Below are positions 14,864 to 22,171 of a DNA stretch of 36,576 nucleotides, in pieces. The position numbers and the translations under genes are program-made. Source of the DNA: Streptomyces sp. NRRL F-5122 (GTDB lineage Bacteria > Actinomycetota > Actinomycetes > Streptomycetales > Streptomycetaceae). The DNA is taken from contig NZ_LMWH01000284.1 in the NCBI RefSeq assembly GCF_001507435.1, positions 1-36,576 on the forward strand, read 5' to 3'. A model generated the notes under the pieces. It worked only from the letters and a program-made list of their open reading frames with translations. It had not been told where the DNA came from and searched no databases. Each line of letters opens with the position of its first letter. Position 1 is the stretch's first letter.

Positions 14864-15508
14864 TCAGGGGTGGACGAGGACGACGTCGAGGATGCGGGGG
14901 CCGTGGACGCCTTCGACGCGTTCGAGTTCGATGTCGCTGGTGGCGGAAGGACCGGAGATCCAGGTGAGCGGGCGGTTCGGTGACAGCCTTGCTACGGCGG
15001 CCGGAACCGAGGCGACGACCTGTTGCGGAGCGCGCACCACGCAGAGGTGGTGGTCGGGGATCAGGCTCAGTGCACGCCGGCCCTGCCCTGGCCCGCCGTC
15101 CAGCACGATCGTGCCTGTCTCGGCGATGGCCAGCGCACACCCCGTTACCACGCTGTCGGCTGCGTCGCAGGCGCGCGGGCTCAGCGGCGGGGTGTCGGTG
15201 AGCTGTTCGATAACGGCCTGGGACAGCCACTCCTCGGGCAGCCCCTGAGGGACGACGACCGTACGCGCACCCCGCCGGGCCAGCACCGCGGCCACCGTCC
15301 CGGGCACAGCGGCTCGGTGGCACCGGTGCACGGTCGCGCGGTACTCGGTGAGATGGTCCTGGAGCAGGTCCAGCAGTTCACCGGGGTCGTGGGCGGTGTG
15401 TGCGGCCCGGTAGTTGCGGGCGACGGGGACGTCCTCGGGCCCCTCTTGGCGGGGGACGTCGCTCAGGGCCCTGCGGATACGGCCGAGCACCATGTCCCGG
15501 CTGCTCAT
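14864..15508 (-). CDS. lutC: LutC-like LUD-domain protein of L-lactate oxidation
   Basis: LutC is the third subunit of the LutABC iron-sulfur complex that oxidises L-lactate to pyruvate in the cytoplasm. This is a 214-residue LUD-domain (formerly DUF162) protein. The conserved run VVTGCALAIAETGTIVLDGG is at 120-139 and the C-terminal ISGPSATSDIE at 184-194, both typical of LutC. The N-terminus MSSRDMVLGRIRRAL is the usual helix. The ATG at 15508 overlaps the lutB stop (ATGA). Its product uses L-lactate, which is expected to be a product of the sugar pathway encoded beside it. Confidence 0.9.
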   Translation of the reverse strand: MSSRDMVLGRIRRALSDVPRQEGPEDVPVARNYRAAHTAHDPGELLDLLQDHLTEYRATVHRCHRAAVPGTVAAVLARRGARTVVVPQGLPEEWLSQAVIEQLTDTPPLSPRACDAADSVVTGCALAIAETGTIVLDGGPGQGRRALSLIPDHHLCVVRAPQQVVASVPAAVARLSPNRPLTWISGPSATSDIELERVEGVHGPRILDVVLVHP

Positions 15509-16944
15509 GGGCGCTCCTTGGTCGTTCGGTTGGCGCGCCACCAGTCGCGGAAGGGTGCGGCTGGGATGCGGGGCAGATCGCGGGACTCGCTCCAGGCACC
15601 GCTGCCGGGTCCGGGCAGGCGGCGGGGGTGCAGCCGCCGGGTACGGGAGGCGGTGCGCTCGGCCGCGGCGAGAACCGCCGGATGGTCGAGGACCCAGCCG
15701 GCCGCGCGTATGGCGGCCTTCTCCAGCCGGTGGCCCGCACCGCCCTGCTCGGCCACCCGTTCGCGGAGGTGGACGAGGACTTCGGGGATGTCGATGGCGA
15801 CTGGGCAGACCTCGTAGCAGGCGCCGCACAGGGAGGAGGCGTAGGGCAGGGAGGCGTCCAGTTCGGTGCTGGTGCCGCGGAGTTGGGGGGTGAGGATGGC
15901 TCCGATGGGGCCTGGGTAGGGCGAGCCGTAGGCGTGGCCGCCGGCGCGTTCGTAGACGGGGCAGACGTTGAGGCATGCGGAGCAGCGGATGCAGCGCAGT
16001 GCCTGGCGGCCGACTTCGTCGGTGAGGGTGGCGGTGCGGCCGTTGTCGAGCAGGACCAAGTGGAATTCCCGGGGCCCGTCGCCTTCGGTGGTGCCGGACC
16101 ACATCGAGGTGTAGGGGTTCATTCGCTCGGCGGTGGAGGAGCGGGGCAGGGTCTGGAGGAAGACCTCCAGGTCCCGCCAGGTGGGTACGACTTTCTCGAT
16201 GCCCACCACGGAAATCAGCGTCTGGGGGAGGGTCAGGCACATCCGGCCGTTGCCCTCCGACTCCACGACGACCACGGTGCCCGTTTCGGCAACCATGAAG
16301 TTCCCGCCGGAGACGGCCACTTTGGCGCGCAGGAACTTCTCGCGCAGGTGCAGGCGGGCGGCCTCGGCAAGTTCCGCGGGATCGTCGGTCAGGGGCTCGG
16401 GCGCCGGGCGCCCCCACTGGCTCATGCTCTCGCTGAAGATGTCCCGGATCTCGGCGCGATTCTTGTGGATCGCCGGTACCAGGATGTGGGAGGGAAGGTC
16501 GTCGCCCAACTGCACGATCAGTTCGGCGAGATCGGTCTCGTACGCGGTGATGCCTTCGGCGGCCAGGGCTTCGTTGAGGCCGATCTCCTGGGTGGCCATG
16601 GACTTGACCTTGACGACCTCGCTCTCCCCGGTGGCCTTGATCAGGTCGGCGACGATCCGGTTGGCCTCGGTGGCATCGGCCGCCCAGTGCACCACACCGC
16701 CGGCTCGGGTGACTGCTGCCTCCAACTGCTCGAGGTAGTGGTCGAGATGCCGCAGTGTCCGGTCCTTGATCGCGGCTCCGGCAGCGCGCAGTTGCGTCCA
16801 GTCATCCAGCTCTGCGATGGCCTGCGCGCGCTTGGCGCGGATGGTGCCGGTGGCCCGGGTCAGGTTCGCCCGCAGACGGGTGTCCTGGGTGGCGGCGGCC
16901 GCCGCGCGGGGGAAGGCGGGCATCCCCAGGTACGTACCGGTCAT
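15505..16944 (-). CDS. lutB: LutB-like iron-sulfur LUD protein of L-lactate oxidation
   Basis: This is a 479-residue protein of normal LutB length. The N-terminal LUD domain spans about 70-300, with KVKSMATQEIGLNEAL at 113-128, KFLRAKVAVSGGNFMVAETG at 203-222 and PTWRDLEVFL at 254-263. Two ferredoxin-like clusters follow: CIRCSACLNVCP at 318-329 and CGACYEVCP at 373-381. They carry electrons from lactate towards the acceptor. A C-terminal DUF3390-like tail is present. It overlaps lutA upstream and lutC downstream by four bases each, so all three subunits are translated together. Confidence 0.93.
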   Translation of the reverse strand: MTGTYLGMPAFPRAAAAATQDTRLRANLTRATGTIRAKRAQAIAELDDWTQLRAAGAAIKDRTLRHLDHYLEQLEAAVTRAGGVVHWAADATEANRIVADLIKATGESEVVKVKSMATQEIGLNEALAAEGITAYETDLAELIVQLGDDLPSHILVPAIHKNRAEIRDIFSESMSQWGRPAPEPLTDDPAELAEAARLHLREKFLRAKVAVSGGNFMVAETGTVVVVESEGNGRMCLTLPQTLISVVGIEKVVPTWRDLEVFLQTLPRSSTAERMNPYTSMWSGTTEGDGPREFHLVLLDNGRTATLTDEVGRQALRCIRCSACLNVCPVYERAGGHAYGSPYPGPIGAILTPQLRGTSTELDASLPYASSLCGACYEVCPVAIDIPEVLVHLRERVAEQGGAGHRLEKAAIRAAGWVLDHPAVLAAAERTASRTRRLHPRRLPGPGSGAWSESRDLPRIPAAPFRDWWRANRTTKERP

Positions 16945-17705
16945 TGCAAGGGTTCCGTCCGGGTGGAGGCAAGGATTTCGGCGAGGTGCAGCGGACGCAG
17001 GTCACTGCCCTGGCGGCGCAGCATCCCGTCGAGGTGCATGAGGCAGGAGTTGTCGGCGCCGCACAGCACGCGGGCGCCGGTGGCCTCGGCGTTGCGGATC
17101 TTGTCGGCGCCCATGGCGGCCGAGACATGGGGGTTCTTCACCGCGAAGGTGCCCCCGAACCCACAGCACTCGTCCGCGCCGGGGAGTTCGACCAGTTCCA
17201 GGCCTTCGACTGCCTCCAGCAGCCGTCGGGGGCGGTCGCCGAGTCCCAGCGCCCGCAGTCCGTGACAGGACGGGTGGTAGGTGACGGTGTGGGGGAAGTA
17301 CGCGCCGACGTCGGTGACGCCCAGTACGTCGACCAGGAACTCGGTGAACTCGTGGACCCGGCCGGCCAGCGAACGGGCCTGGTCGGCGAGGTCGTCGCCC
17401 CGCCCCTCGGCGGCGGCACGCGAGCCGAGCCGAGGATAGTTGTCGCGGACCATGGCCACGCAGGAGCCTGACGGGGCCACCACGTGGTCGTATCCGCCGA
17501 ACGCCTGCGTCATGCGGCGCACCAGCGGCTCGGCCTCCCGGCGGTAGCCGGTGTTGTACTGCGGCTGGCCGCAGCAGGTCTGCTCGAAGGGGAAGTCCAC
17601 CTCGACGCCGAGCCGTTCGAGGACGGTGACGGTGGCGATCGCCGTGGCGGGGTGGACGGCGTCGTTGACGCAGGTGGGGAAGAGGGCGACGCGGAGGGAG
17701 TTCAT
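16941..17705 (-). CDS. lutA: LutA-like CCG-domain protein of L-lactate oxidation
   Basis: This is a 254-residue protein with two cysteine-rich CCG domains that bind 4Fe-4S-type clusters, as in GlpC and heterodisulfide reductase B. FEQTCCGQPQYNTG is at 40-53 and GADECCGFGGTFAVK at 176-190, with Cys at 12, 82, 147, 215 and 221 nearby. The start is the ATG at 17705 (MNSLRVALFPTCVND). It overlaps the permease stop by four bases, even though the frame stays open far upstream. Placing lutABC directly behind the importer genes ties lactate oxidation to uptake of the sugar. Confidence 0.93.
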   Translation of the reverse strand: MNSLRVALFPTCVNDAVHPATAIATVTVLERLGVEVDFPFEQTCCGQPQYNTGYRREAEPLVRRMTQAFGGYDHVVAPSGSCVAMVRDNYPRLGSRAAAEGRGDDLADQARSLAGRVHEFTEFLVDVLGVTDVGAYFPHTVTYHPSCHGLRALGLGDRPRRLLEAVEGLELVELPGADECCGFGGTFAVKNPHVSAAMGADKIRNAEATGARVLCGADNSCLMHLDGMLRRQGSDLRPLHLAEILASTRTEPLQ

Positions 17706-18616
17706 TCCTTGGTCGCTCCGGCGAGCATCCCGGACACCAGTGTGCGCTGCGAGAACAGGAAGAGCACCAGAACGGGCAGGATGGCGACGATGATCGCCAG
17801 GGCCAGTTCCGGGATGGTGATGTTCAGACCGGCACCGGCAACGGGGTTGAAGGACGGCGTGGAGGTCAGCAGCTGGTTCAGGCCCACCTGGACGGGGAAC
17901 TGCTCGCTGTTCGGCAGGACGAGGTACGGCAGGAAGAAGTTGTTCCAGTTGCCCACGAAGCTGAAGAAGGCGACCAGTGCGACCACCGGCTTCGCCAGCG
18001 GCAGCGCGATGCGCGAGAAGAGCTGCCATTCCGTACAGCCGTCGATCCGTGCGGCCGACAGCAGGTCCTTGGGCAGGCTGCTCCCGAAGTAGATGTACAC
18101 GAGGTACACGCCGAACGGGTAGAAGGAGAAGGGCAGGATCACCGACCAGATGGTGCCGATCAGGTGGAAGCGGTTGAGTTCCAGGAAGACCGGCAGCACC
18201 AGGGTGGCCTGCGGCATGATCATCGTGACCAGGGTGATCATGAGGAGCGTCTTGCGTCCGCGGAACTTCGTCAGGGCCAGTGCGTACCCGGCGGGCACGC
18301 TGACGACCAGCGTCAGGATGAGCGAACCACCGGAGTAGATGGCCGAGTTGCGCAGCCAGGTGACCATGGCGCCGTCCTGGAAGGCGAACAGGTGCCGCCA
18401 GGCGGCGCCGATCTGCCGGAACGAGCCGAAGGAGAACGGGTTGTCCTGCACCACTTGGCCGGCGGTCTTCGACGGTGCGAGCAGCAGCCAGATCACCGGC
18501 AGCACGAAGAACACCAGCAACAGGGCCAGCAGGAGGCCCACTACCAGGAAGGAGGCGGCCCGGGAAGGGGCGAAGCGCCGGCCCGCCGCTGCCGAGGGGA
18601 GAGTGGTCTGTGTCAT
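17702..18616 (-). CDS. Sugar ABC transporter permease 2 (MalG/CUT1 type)
   Basis: This is a 304-residue inner-membrane permease. After a short basic N-terminus, the first membrane helix (SFLVVGLLLALLLVFFVLPV) starts near residue 20, and about six helices can be counted. The EAA-type loop that contacts the ATPase is SAARIDGCTEWQLFSRIALP. It pairs with the permease encoded just upstream to form the channel of a CUT1 carbohydrate importer. The ATG at 18616 overlaps the upstream stop as ATGA. No ATPase gene lies in the locus. In Streptomyces such systems normally share the MsiK ATPase encoded elsewhere. Confidence 0.93.
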   Translation of the reverse strand: MTQTTLPSAAAGRRFAPSRAASFLVVGLLLALLLVFFVLPVIWLLLAPSKTAGQVVQDNPFSFGSFRQIGAAWRHLFAFQDGAMVTWLRNSAIYSGGSLILTLVVSVPAGYALALTKFRGRKTLLMITLVTMIMPQATLVLPVFLELNRFHLIGTIWSVILPFSFYPFGVYLVYIYFGSSLPKDLLSAARIDGCTEWQLFSRIALPLAKPVVALVAFFSFVGNWNNFFLPYLVLPNSEQFPVQVGLNQLLTSTPSFNPVAGAGLNITIPELALAIIVAILPVLVLFLFSQRTLVSGMLAGATKE

Positions 18617-19545
18617 TTCTCGTCCAACTTGAACAGGTTCGATCGGGCCACCAGTAGTCCGGCCGCCAGGAGTCCCAGCGCCAGCAGGAAGACGGAGATG
18701 GCGGCGGCGCCGTTGAAGTCGCCCTGCTGGAAGGCGTAGACGTAGGCGAGCTGGTTGGGTGACCACGTGGGGCTCACCCGGCCGAGGCTGGCGGTCTGGA
18801 GCAACTGGGGCTCGACGAACAGTTGGGTGCCGGTGGCGAACGCCATGATTGTCATGTAGACGATCCACTGCCGGATCATCGGGATCTGGATGTGCCAGGC
18901 GGTGCGCCAGGGCCCCGCGCCGTCCATTCGGGCGGCTTCCAGCACCTCGTCGGGGATGTTGTTCAGCGCCCCGTACATCACGACCATCCAGCCGCCGGCG
19001 CCGGTCCAGAAGGCGATCAGCATGAGGATCAGCGGCAGGTTGCCGGGCGAGAGCACGGCCGCGAAGGTCTGCAGTCCCAGGCTCTTGAGCATCCAGGACA
19101 CCGGGCTGACGTCGGGGTCCAGCATGAACAGCCAGACCAGGACGCTGGCGACCCCGGCGAGGGCGCCGGGGATGTAGTACAGGAAGCGGAAGAGCGCTGA
19201 GGTGCTCGGCCGCACTCGGCTGCGCAGGACCACCGCGACCAGGACCACCAGGACGACGAGTGTGACCAGCCATAGGACCAGGTAGATCAGCATGTTCGTG
19301 AAGGCCGGCACGAAGCGGTAGTCCTGGGCGACCTTCAGGAACTGGTTGAGTCCGGTGAACTGGCCCTGGTCGTTGGTGAGCGCCAGGTAGAACGAGTAGC
19401 CGGTGGGGAAGATGCCGAACGCGAGCAGCAGCACCGCGTAGCCGGCGACGAAGAGGTAGCCCGCGAGACCGCGGCCCCTCCGCCGCGGCGTGATGCCGCG
19501 GCGGAGGGGGGAGACGGCGACACGCTCGGTCTCCAGCAAGGTCAT
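18613..19545 (-). CDS. Sugar ABC transporter permease 1 (MalF/UgpA type)
   Basis: This is a 310-residue inner-membrane permease of the CUT1 family. A basic N-terminus (PRRRGRG) leads to the first helix YLFVAGYAVLLLAFGIFPTG. The coupling loop reads EAARMDGAGPWRTAWHIQIP, matching the EAA---G motif. The last helix is near ISVFLLALGLLAAGLLVAR. Its start ATG at 19545 overlaps the stop of the binding-protein gene (ATGA) and its stop overlaps the next permease, so the importer is translated as one coupled unit. Confidence 0.93.
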   Translation of the reverse strand: MTLLETERVAVSPLRRGITPRRRGRGLAGYLFVAGYAVLLLAFGIFPTGYSFYLALTNDQGQFTGLNQFLKVAQDYRFVPAFTNMLIYLVLWLVTLVVLVVLVAVVLRSRVRPSTSALFRFLYYIPGALAGVASVLVWLFMLDPDVSPVSWMLKSLGLQTFAAVLSPGNLPLILMLIAFWTGAGGWMVVMYGALNNIPDEVLEAARMDGAGPWRTAWHIQIPMIRQWIVYMTIMAFATGTQLFVEPQLLQTASLGRVSPTWSPNQLAYVYAFQQGDFNGAAAISVFLLALGLLAAGLLVARSNLFKLDEK

Positions 19546-20930
19546 TGGTTGACCACCTGGTATCCGTGGGCCTTCGCCTCGTTGCTGATCTCCTGCTGCC
19601 ACGCCGGCAGGGTCGAGGTCAGGGTCTTGCCGGCGGTCAGGGCCGGCAGCACGACGCTGGACCAGGCGGTGGCGTCCGGGAACTTGGTGTTCGACCAGCC
19701 GGTCCACACCTCGTTGGCGGCCTCCTGGAAGGGCTTGCTCACGTCGTTGGCGAAGTAGCCGCTGTTTGCGGGGTTGGCCAGCCAGGCCGTGGCGGCCTTG
19801 GTGTAGGCCGGGTAGGTCGGCGCGGACGTCTGGTTCTCGTCGGAGGTGGTCAGCCAGGTGGCCAGGTCCGTGGACGCCTTGAGGTTGGCGCTGTGGGAGG
19901 ACACCATCCACACGCCGCCGCCGACGTTTCCGGTGGCGGCCGTGGTCTCACCCTTCCAGGTCAGCGGGGACGCCGCGGCGATCTGCTTGGCCGGGGCGTT
20001 GAAGGCGGCCTTGAAGAGGTACTGGCCGTACCAGGACGGGCCGTACGCCATCAGGACCTTGCTGCCGCTCTCCTTGGCGAAGCCCTGGCTGAAGAAGCCC
20101 TTGGTGGTGACGGCCTTGGCGGAGATCAGCCCGTCCAGCAGCGTCGCCATCCGGGTGCAGTTCGGGTCCTGCAGGGCGCTGCGCAGGGTGTCCGGCTTCG
20201 TCAGGCTGAATGCCGGGCACTGGCCGGACCAGAAGTACGACTCGTGGGAGTTGGTGTCGCCGACCGAGCCGACGAGGTAGCCGGGGTGGTCCTTGGCGAC
20301 CTGCTTGCCGAGGGCCTCGTAGTCCTCCCAGGTGGTGGGGACCTTGTAGCCCCACTTGTCCATGAGGGTCTTGTTGTACCAGAGGACGACCTGAGCGATG
20401 TCGTTGCGCAGGCAGTAGGTGTGGCCGTTGAACTGGCAGGGTGCGAGGGAGCCCTTGGCGAAGCCGTCCAGCGTGCTCTGCGGGACGAGTTTGTCGTCCA
20501 GGGGCGCGGCGAAGGGCTGTGCGCCGGGCTTGGTGGGCTCCGACGCCCAGGTCACGTCGGTGGGTGAACCGAACACCACGTCCGGCCAGCCGCTGCCGGT
20601 CCGGTCGAAGAGCTGCACCTTCGTCTGGAGATACGTGGAGCCGTCGGCACCGCCGTCGTACGTGACGATCTTCATCTTCACGTTCGGGTGCGACTTCTGG
20701 TAGGCCTGCACCGACGGCAGGCGGGTCGAGTCGGCCCACACCGTGATCTGCGAGCCGTCCTTCTGCGTGGCCGGCTTGAACGCCGGCTGCGCGGACGAGG
20801 ACGACTGGGCGGTGGTGTCGGCGCTGGCGCAGCCGGCCAGGACAGCCGTTGTGGCCAGGGAGAGCGCGGCCGCCGTGGTGCGCAGCACTGGGCGGCGTCG
20901 GCCGATTCTCGGAGATCCGGAAGACCTCAT
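19542..20930 (-). CDS. Extracellular sugar-binding lipoprotein (ABC importer)
   Basis: This is a 462-residue solute-binding protein. A signal peptide with two Arg clusters ends in the lipobox LAGC, placing the lipidated Cys at 34, so it is anchored outside the membrane. The mature fold is the family-1 sugar-binding type: ITVWADSTRLPSVQAYQKSH, then WPDVVFGSPTDVTW, VLWYNKTLMDKWGYKVPTTW and the late PAYTKAATAW...PFQEAANEVW. It captures the sugar or oligosaccharide for the two permeases. The ATG at 20930 is preceded by AAAGGCAAG. The frame stays open upstream, but that stretch lacks coding character. The exact ligand is inferred from the neighbours to be an L-fucose-type sugar. Confidence 0.93.
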   Translation of the reverse strand: MRSSGSPRIGRRRPVLRTTAAALSLATTAVLAGCASADTTAQSSSSAQPAFKPATQKDGSQITVWADSTRLPSVQAYQKSHPNVKMKIVTYDGGADGSTYLQTKVQLFDRTGSGWPDVVFGSPTDVTWASEPTKPGAQPFAAPLDDKLVPQSTLDGFAKGSLAPCQFNGHTYCLRNDIAQVVLWYNKTLMDKWGYKVPTTWEDYEALGKQVAKDHPGYLVGSVGDTNSHESYFWSGQCPAFSLTKPDTLRSALQDPNCTRMATLLDGLISAKAVTTKGFFSQGFAKESGSKVLMAYGPSWYGQYLFKAAFNAPAKQIAAASPLTWKGETTAATGNVGGGVWMVSSHSANLKASTDLATWLTTSDENQTSAPTYPAYTKAATAWLANPANSGYFANDVSKPFQEAANEVWTGWSNTKFPDATAWSSVVLPALTAGKTLTSTLPAWQQEISNEAKAHGYQVVNQ

Positions 20931-21025
20931 CGTCTTGCCTTTCTTGTTTCTTGCGTGGGACAGGTAACGCGCCTGATGGGGGGCGCCGGCTGCGGTGGCG
21001 GTCCGGGCGGACGGCCACCACCCGG

Positions 21026-22123
21026 TCAGCGCGGCTGCTCGACGAACGGCAGGAGTTCCTTGCCGTAGCCGAAGTCGAGCGGGAGGGCTATGCCAGGCCC
21101 CGTGGGGGCGTGCACCAGGCCCTGGTCGTCCACGTGGCGCTCGCGGACGACCTTCGCCGCGGTCACCAGGGACTCGTAGTAGGTGGTGTTGGAGATGGCC
21201 ATGCACAGGTGGTGGTTCGGGATGTCCGAACCGTGCACCTCGGCCCGCAGCCGGTAGGCGTCGGCGAGGTGTGCGGTGCGCATGGCGCCGGTGATGCCGC
21301 CCCGGAGGGTGGTGCCGGCCCGCACACCGAAGGTGGCGGCACCGGCCCGGATGAAGTCCGCGGAGTTCATGTGTGCTCCGTCGGAGGTCTCGGCCACCAG
21401 CAGCGGTATGTCCACGGCCGCTGCCAGCCTCTGGTACGCGGAGATGCTGAACTCGCGCATCGGCTCCTCGTACCAGAGGTAGTCGGCCTCCGAGAGCGCC
21501 CGGCCCAGGCGGATCGCGTCGGGCAGGTCGAAGCCGGCCGACCCGTCGTACATGAGGGGGATCGACGGACCGACGTGGTCGCGCAAGGCCAGGCACAGCT
21601 CGACGTCACGGCGGGCGTCGCCCCAGGCGTGCAGCTTGATACCGCGGTAGCCCAGTTCCAGGCACTGGTCCGCCACGTCGAGGAACTCCGCGATGCTGGA
21701 GAACGTCGAGGTGGAGGCGTAGGCGGGGATCGCCTCTCGGAAGCCGCCCAGCAGGCGCCAGACCGGCTGGCCGTGGTACCGGCCGGCCAGGTCCCACAGG
21801 GCGGTGTCGATCAGGCCCAGGGCGGGGAGCGGGAGCTCGTGGATACGGTCCAGCTCCCACACCCGGTGCCACAGCCATTCCCGCTGGAGCGGGTCGGCTC
21901 CGACCAGTTCGTCACGGAAGACCCGCTCCACCAGGTCCCGCAGGGTGGCGAAGGCTCCGGGCCGGGCGAACAGCGCCACCCCCTCGGCTCCCTCGTCGGT
22001 GCCGATGTGCAGGACCGCGCCGTCGCCCACCGGAGCGCTTCCGCTCAGTCCGTCCCTCCAGCGGAAGGGCGGGCTGGCCGCCGGAACGTCGATCCGGTGT
22101 ACTTCGACATGGGTGATCTTCAT
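21026..22123 (-). CDS. Enolase-superfamily dehydratase, probable L-fuconate dehydratase
   Basis: This is a 365-residue member of the mandelate-racemase subgroup. The catalytic KxH (IKLHAWG) lies at 163-165. Metal ligands are expected at Asp193 (YDGSAGFD), Glu219/220 (YEEPM) and Glu245 (AETSDG), with a His at 297 (EVHGSD). The N-terminal capping domain runs to about 130. The usual reaction is syn-dehydration of an aldonate to a 2-keto-3-deoxy acid. With a lactonase, SDR and FAH hydrolase encoded nearby, L-fuconate or a similar 6-deoxy aldonate is the most likely substrate. It lies 48 bases after the beta-helix gene and 95 before the binding-protein gene, in the same orientation. The family assignment is firm; the substrate is inference. 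Confidence 0.85.
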   Translation of the reverse strand: MKITHVEVHRIDVPAASPPFRWRDGLSGSAPVGDGAVLHIGTDEGAEGVALFARPGAFATLRDLVERVFRDELVGADPLQREWLWHRVWELDRIHELPLPALGLIDTALWDLAGRYHGQPVWRLLGGFREAIPAYASTSTFSSIAEFLDVADQCLELGYRGIKLHAWGDARRDVELCLALRDHVGPSIPLMYDGSAGFDLPDAIRLGRALSEADYLWYEEPMREFSISAYQRLAAAVDIPLLVAETSDGAHMNSADFIRAGAATFGVRAGTTLRGGITGAMRTAHLADAYRLRAEVHGSDIPNHHLCMAISNTTYYESLVTAAKVVRERHVDDQGLVHAPTGPGIALPLDFGYGKELLPFVEQPR

Positions 22124-22171
22124 CCTGATGTCATTTCTCTGTGAGCGGGCCGGCTCCAGGGGCGGTACGGG

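Noticed and set aside
15400..17265. Long plus-strand frame opposite lutABC
   Set aside because: It is antisense to genes with clear CCG, ferredoxin and LUD motifs and has no motifs of its own.
18613..19911. Upstream extensions of the importer and LutA frames
   Set aside because: The open frames extend well past the real starts because of GC bias. The ATGA overlaps and conserved N-termini fix the starts used here.
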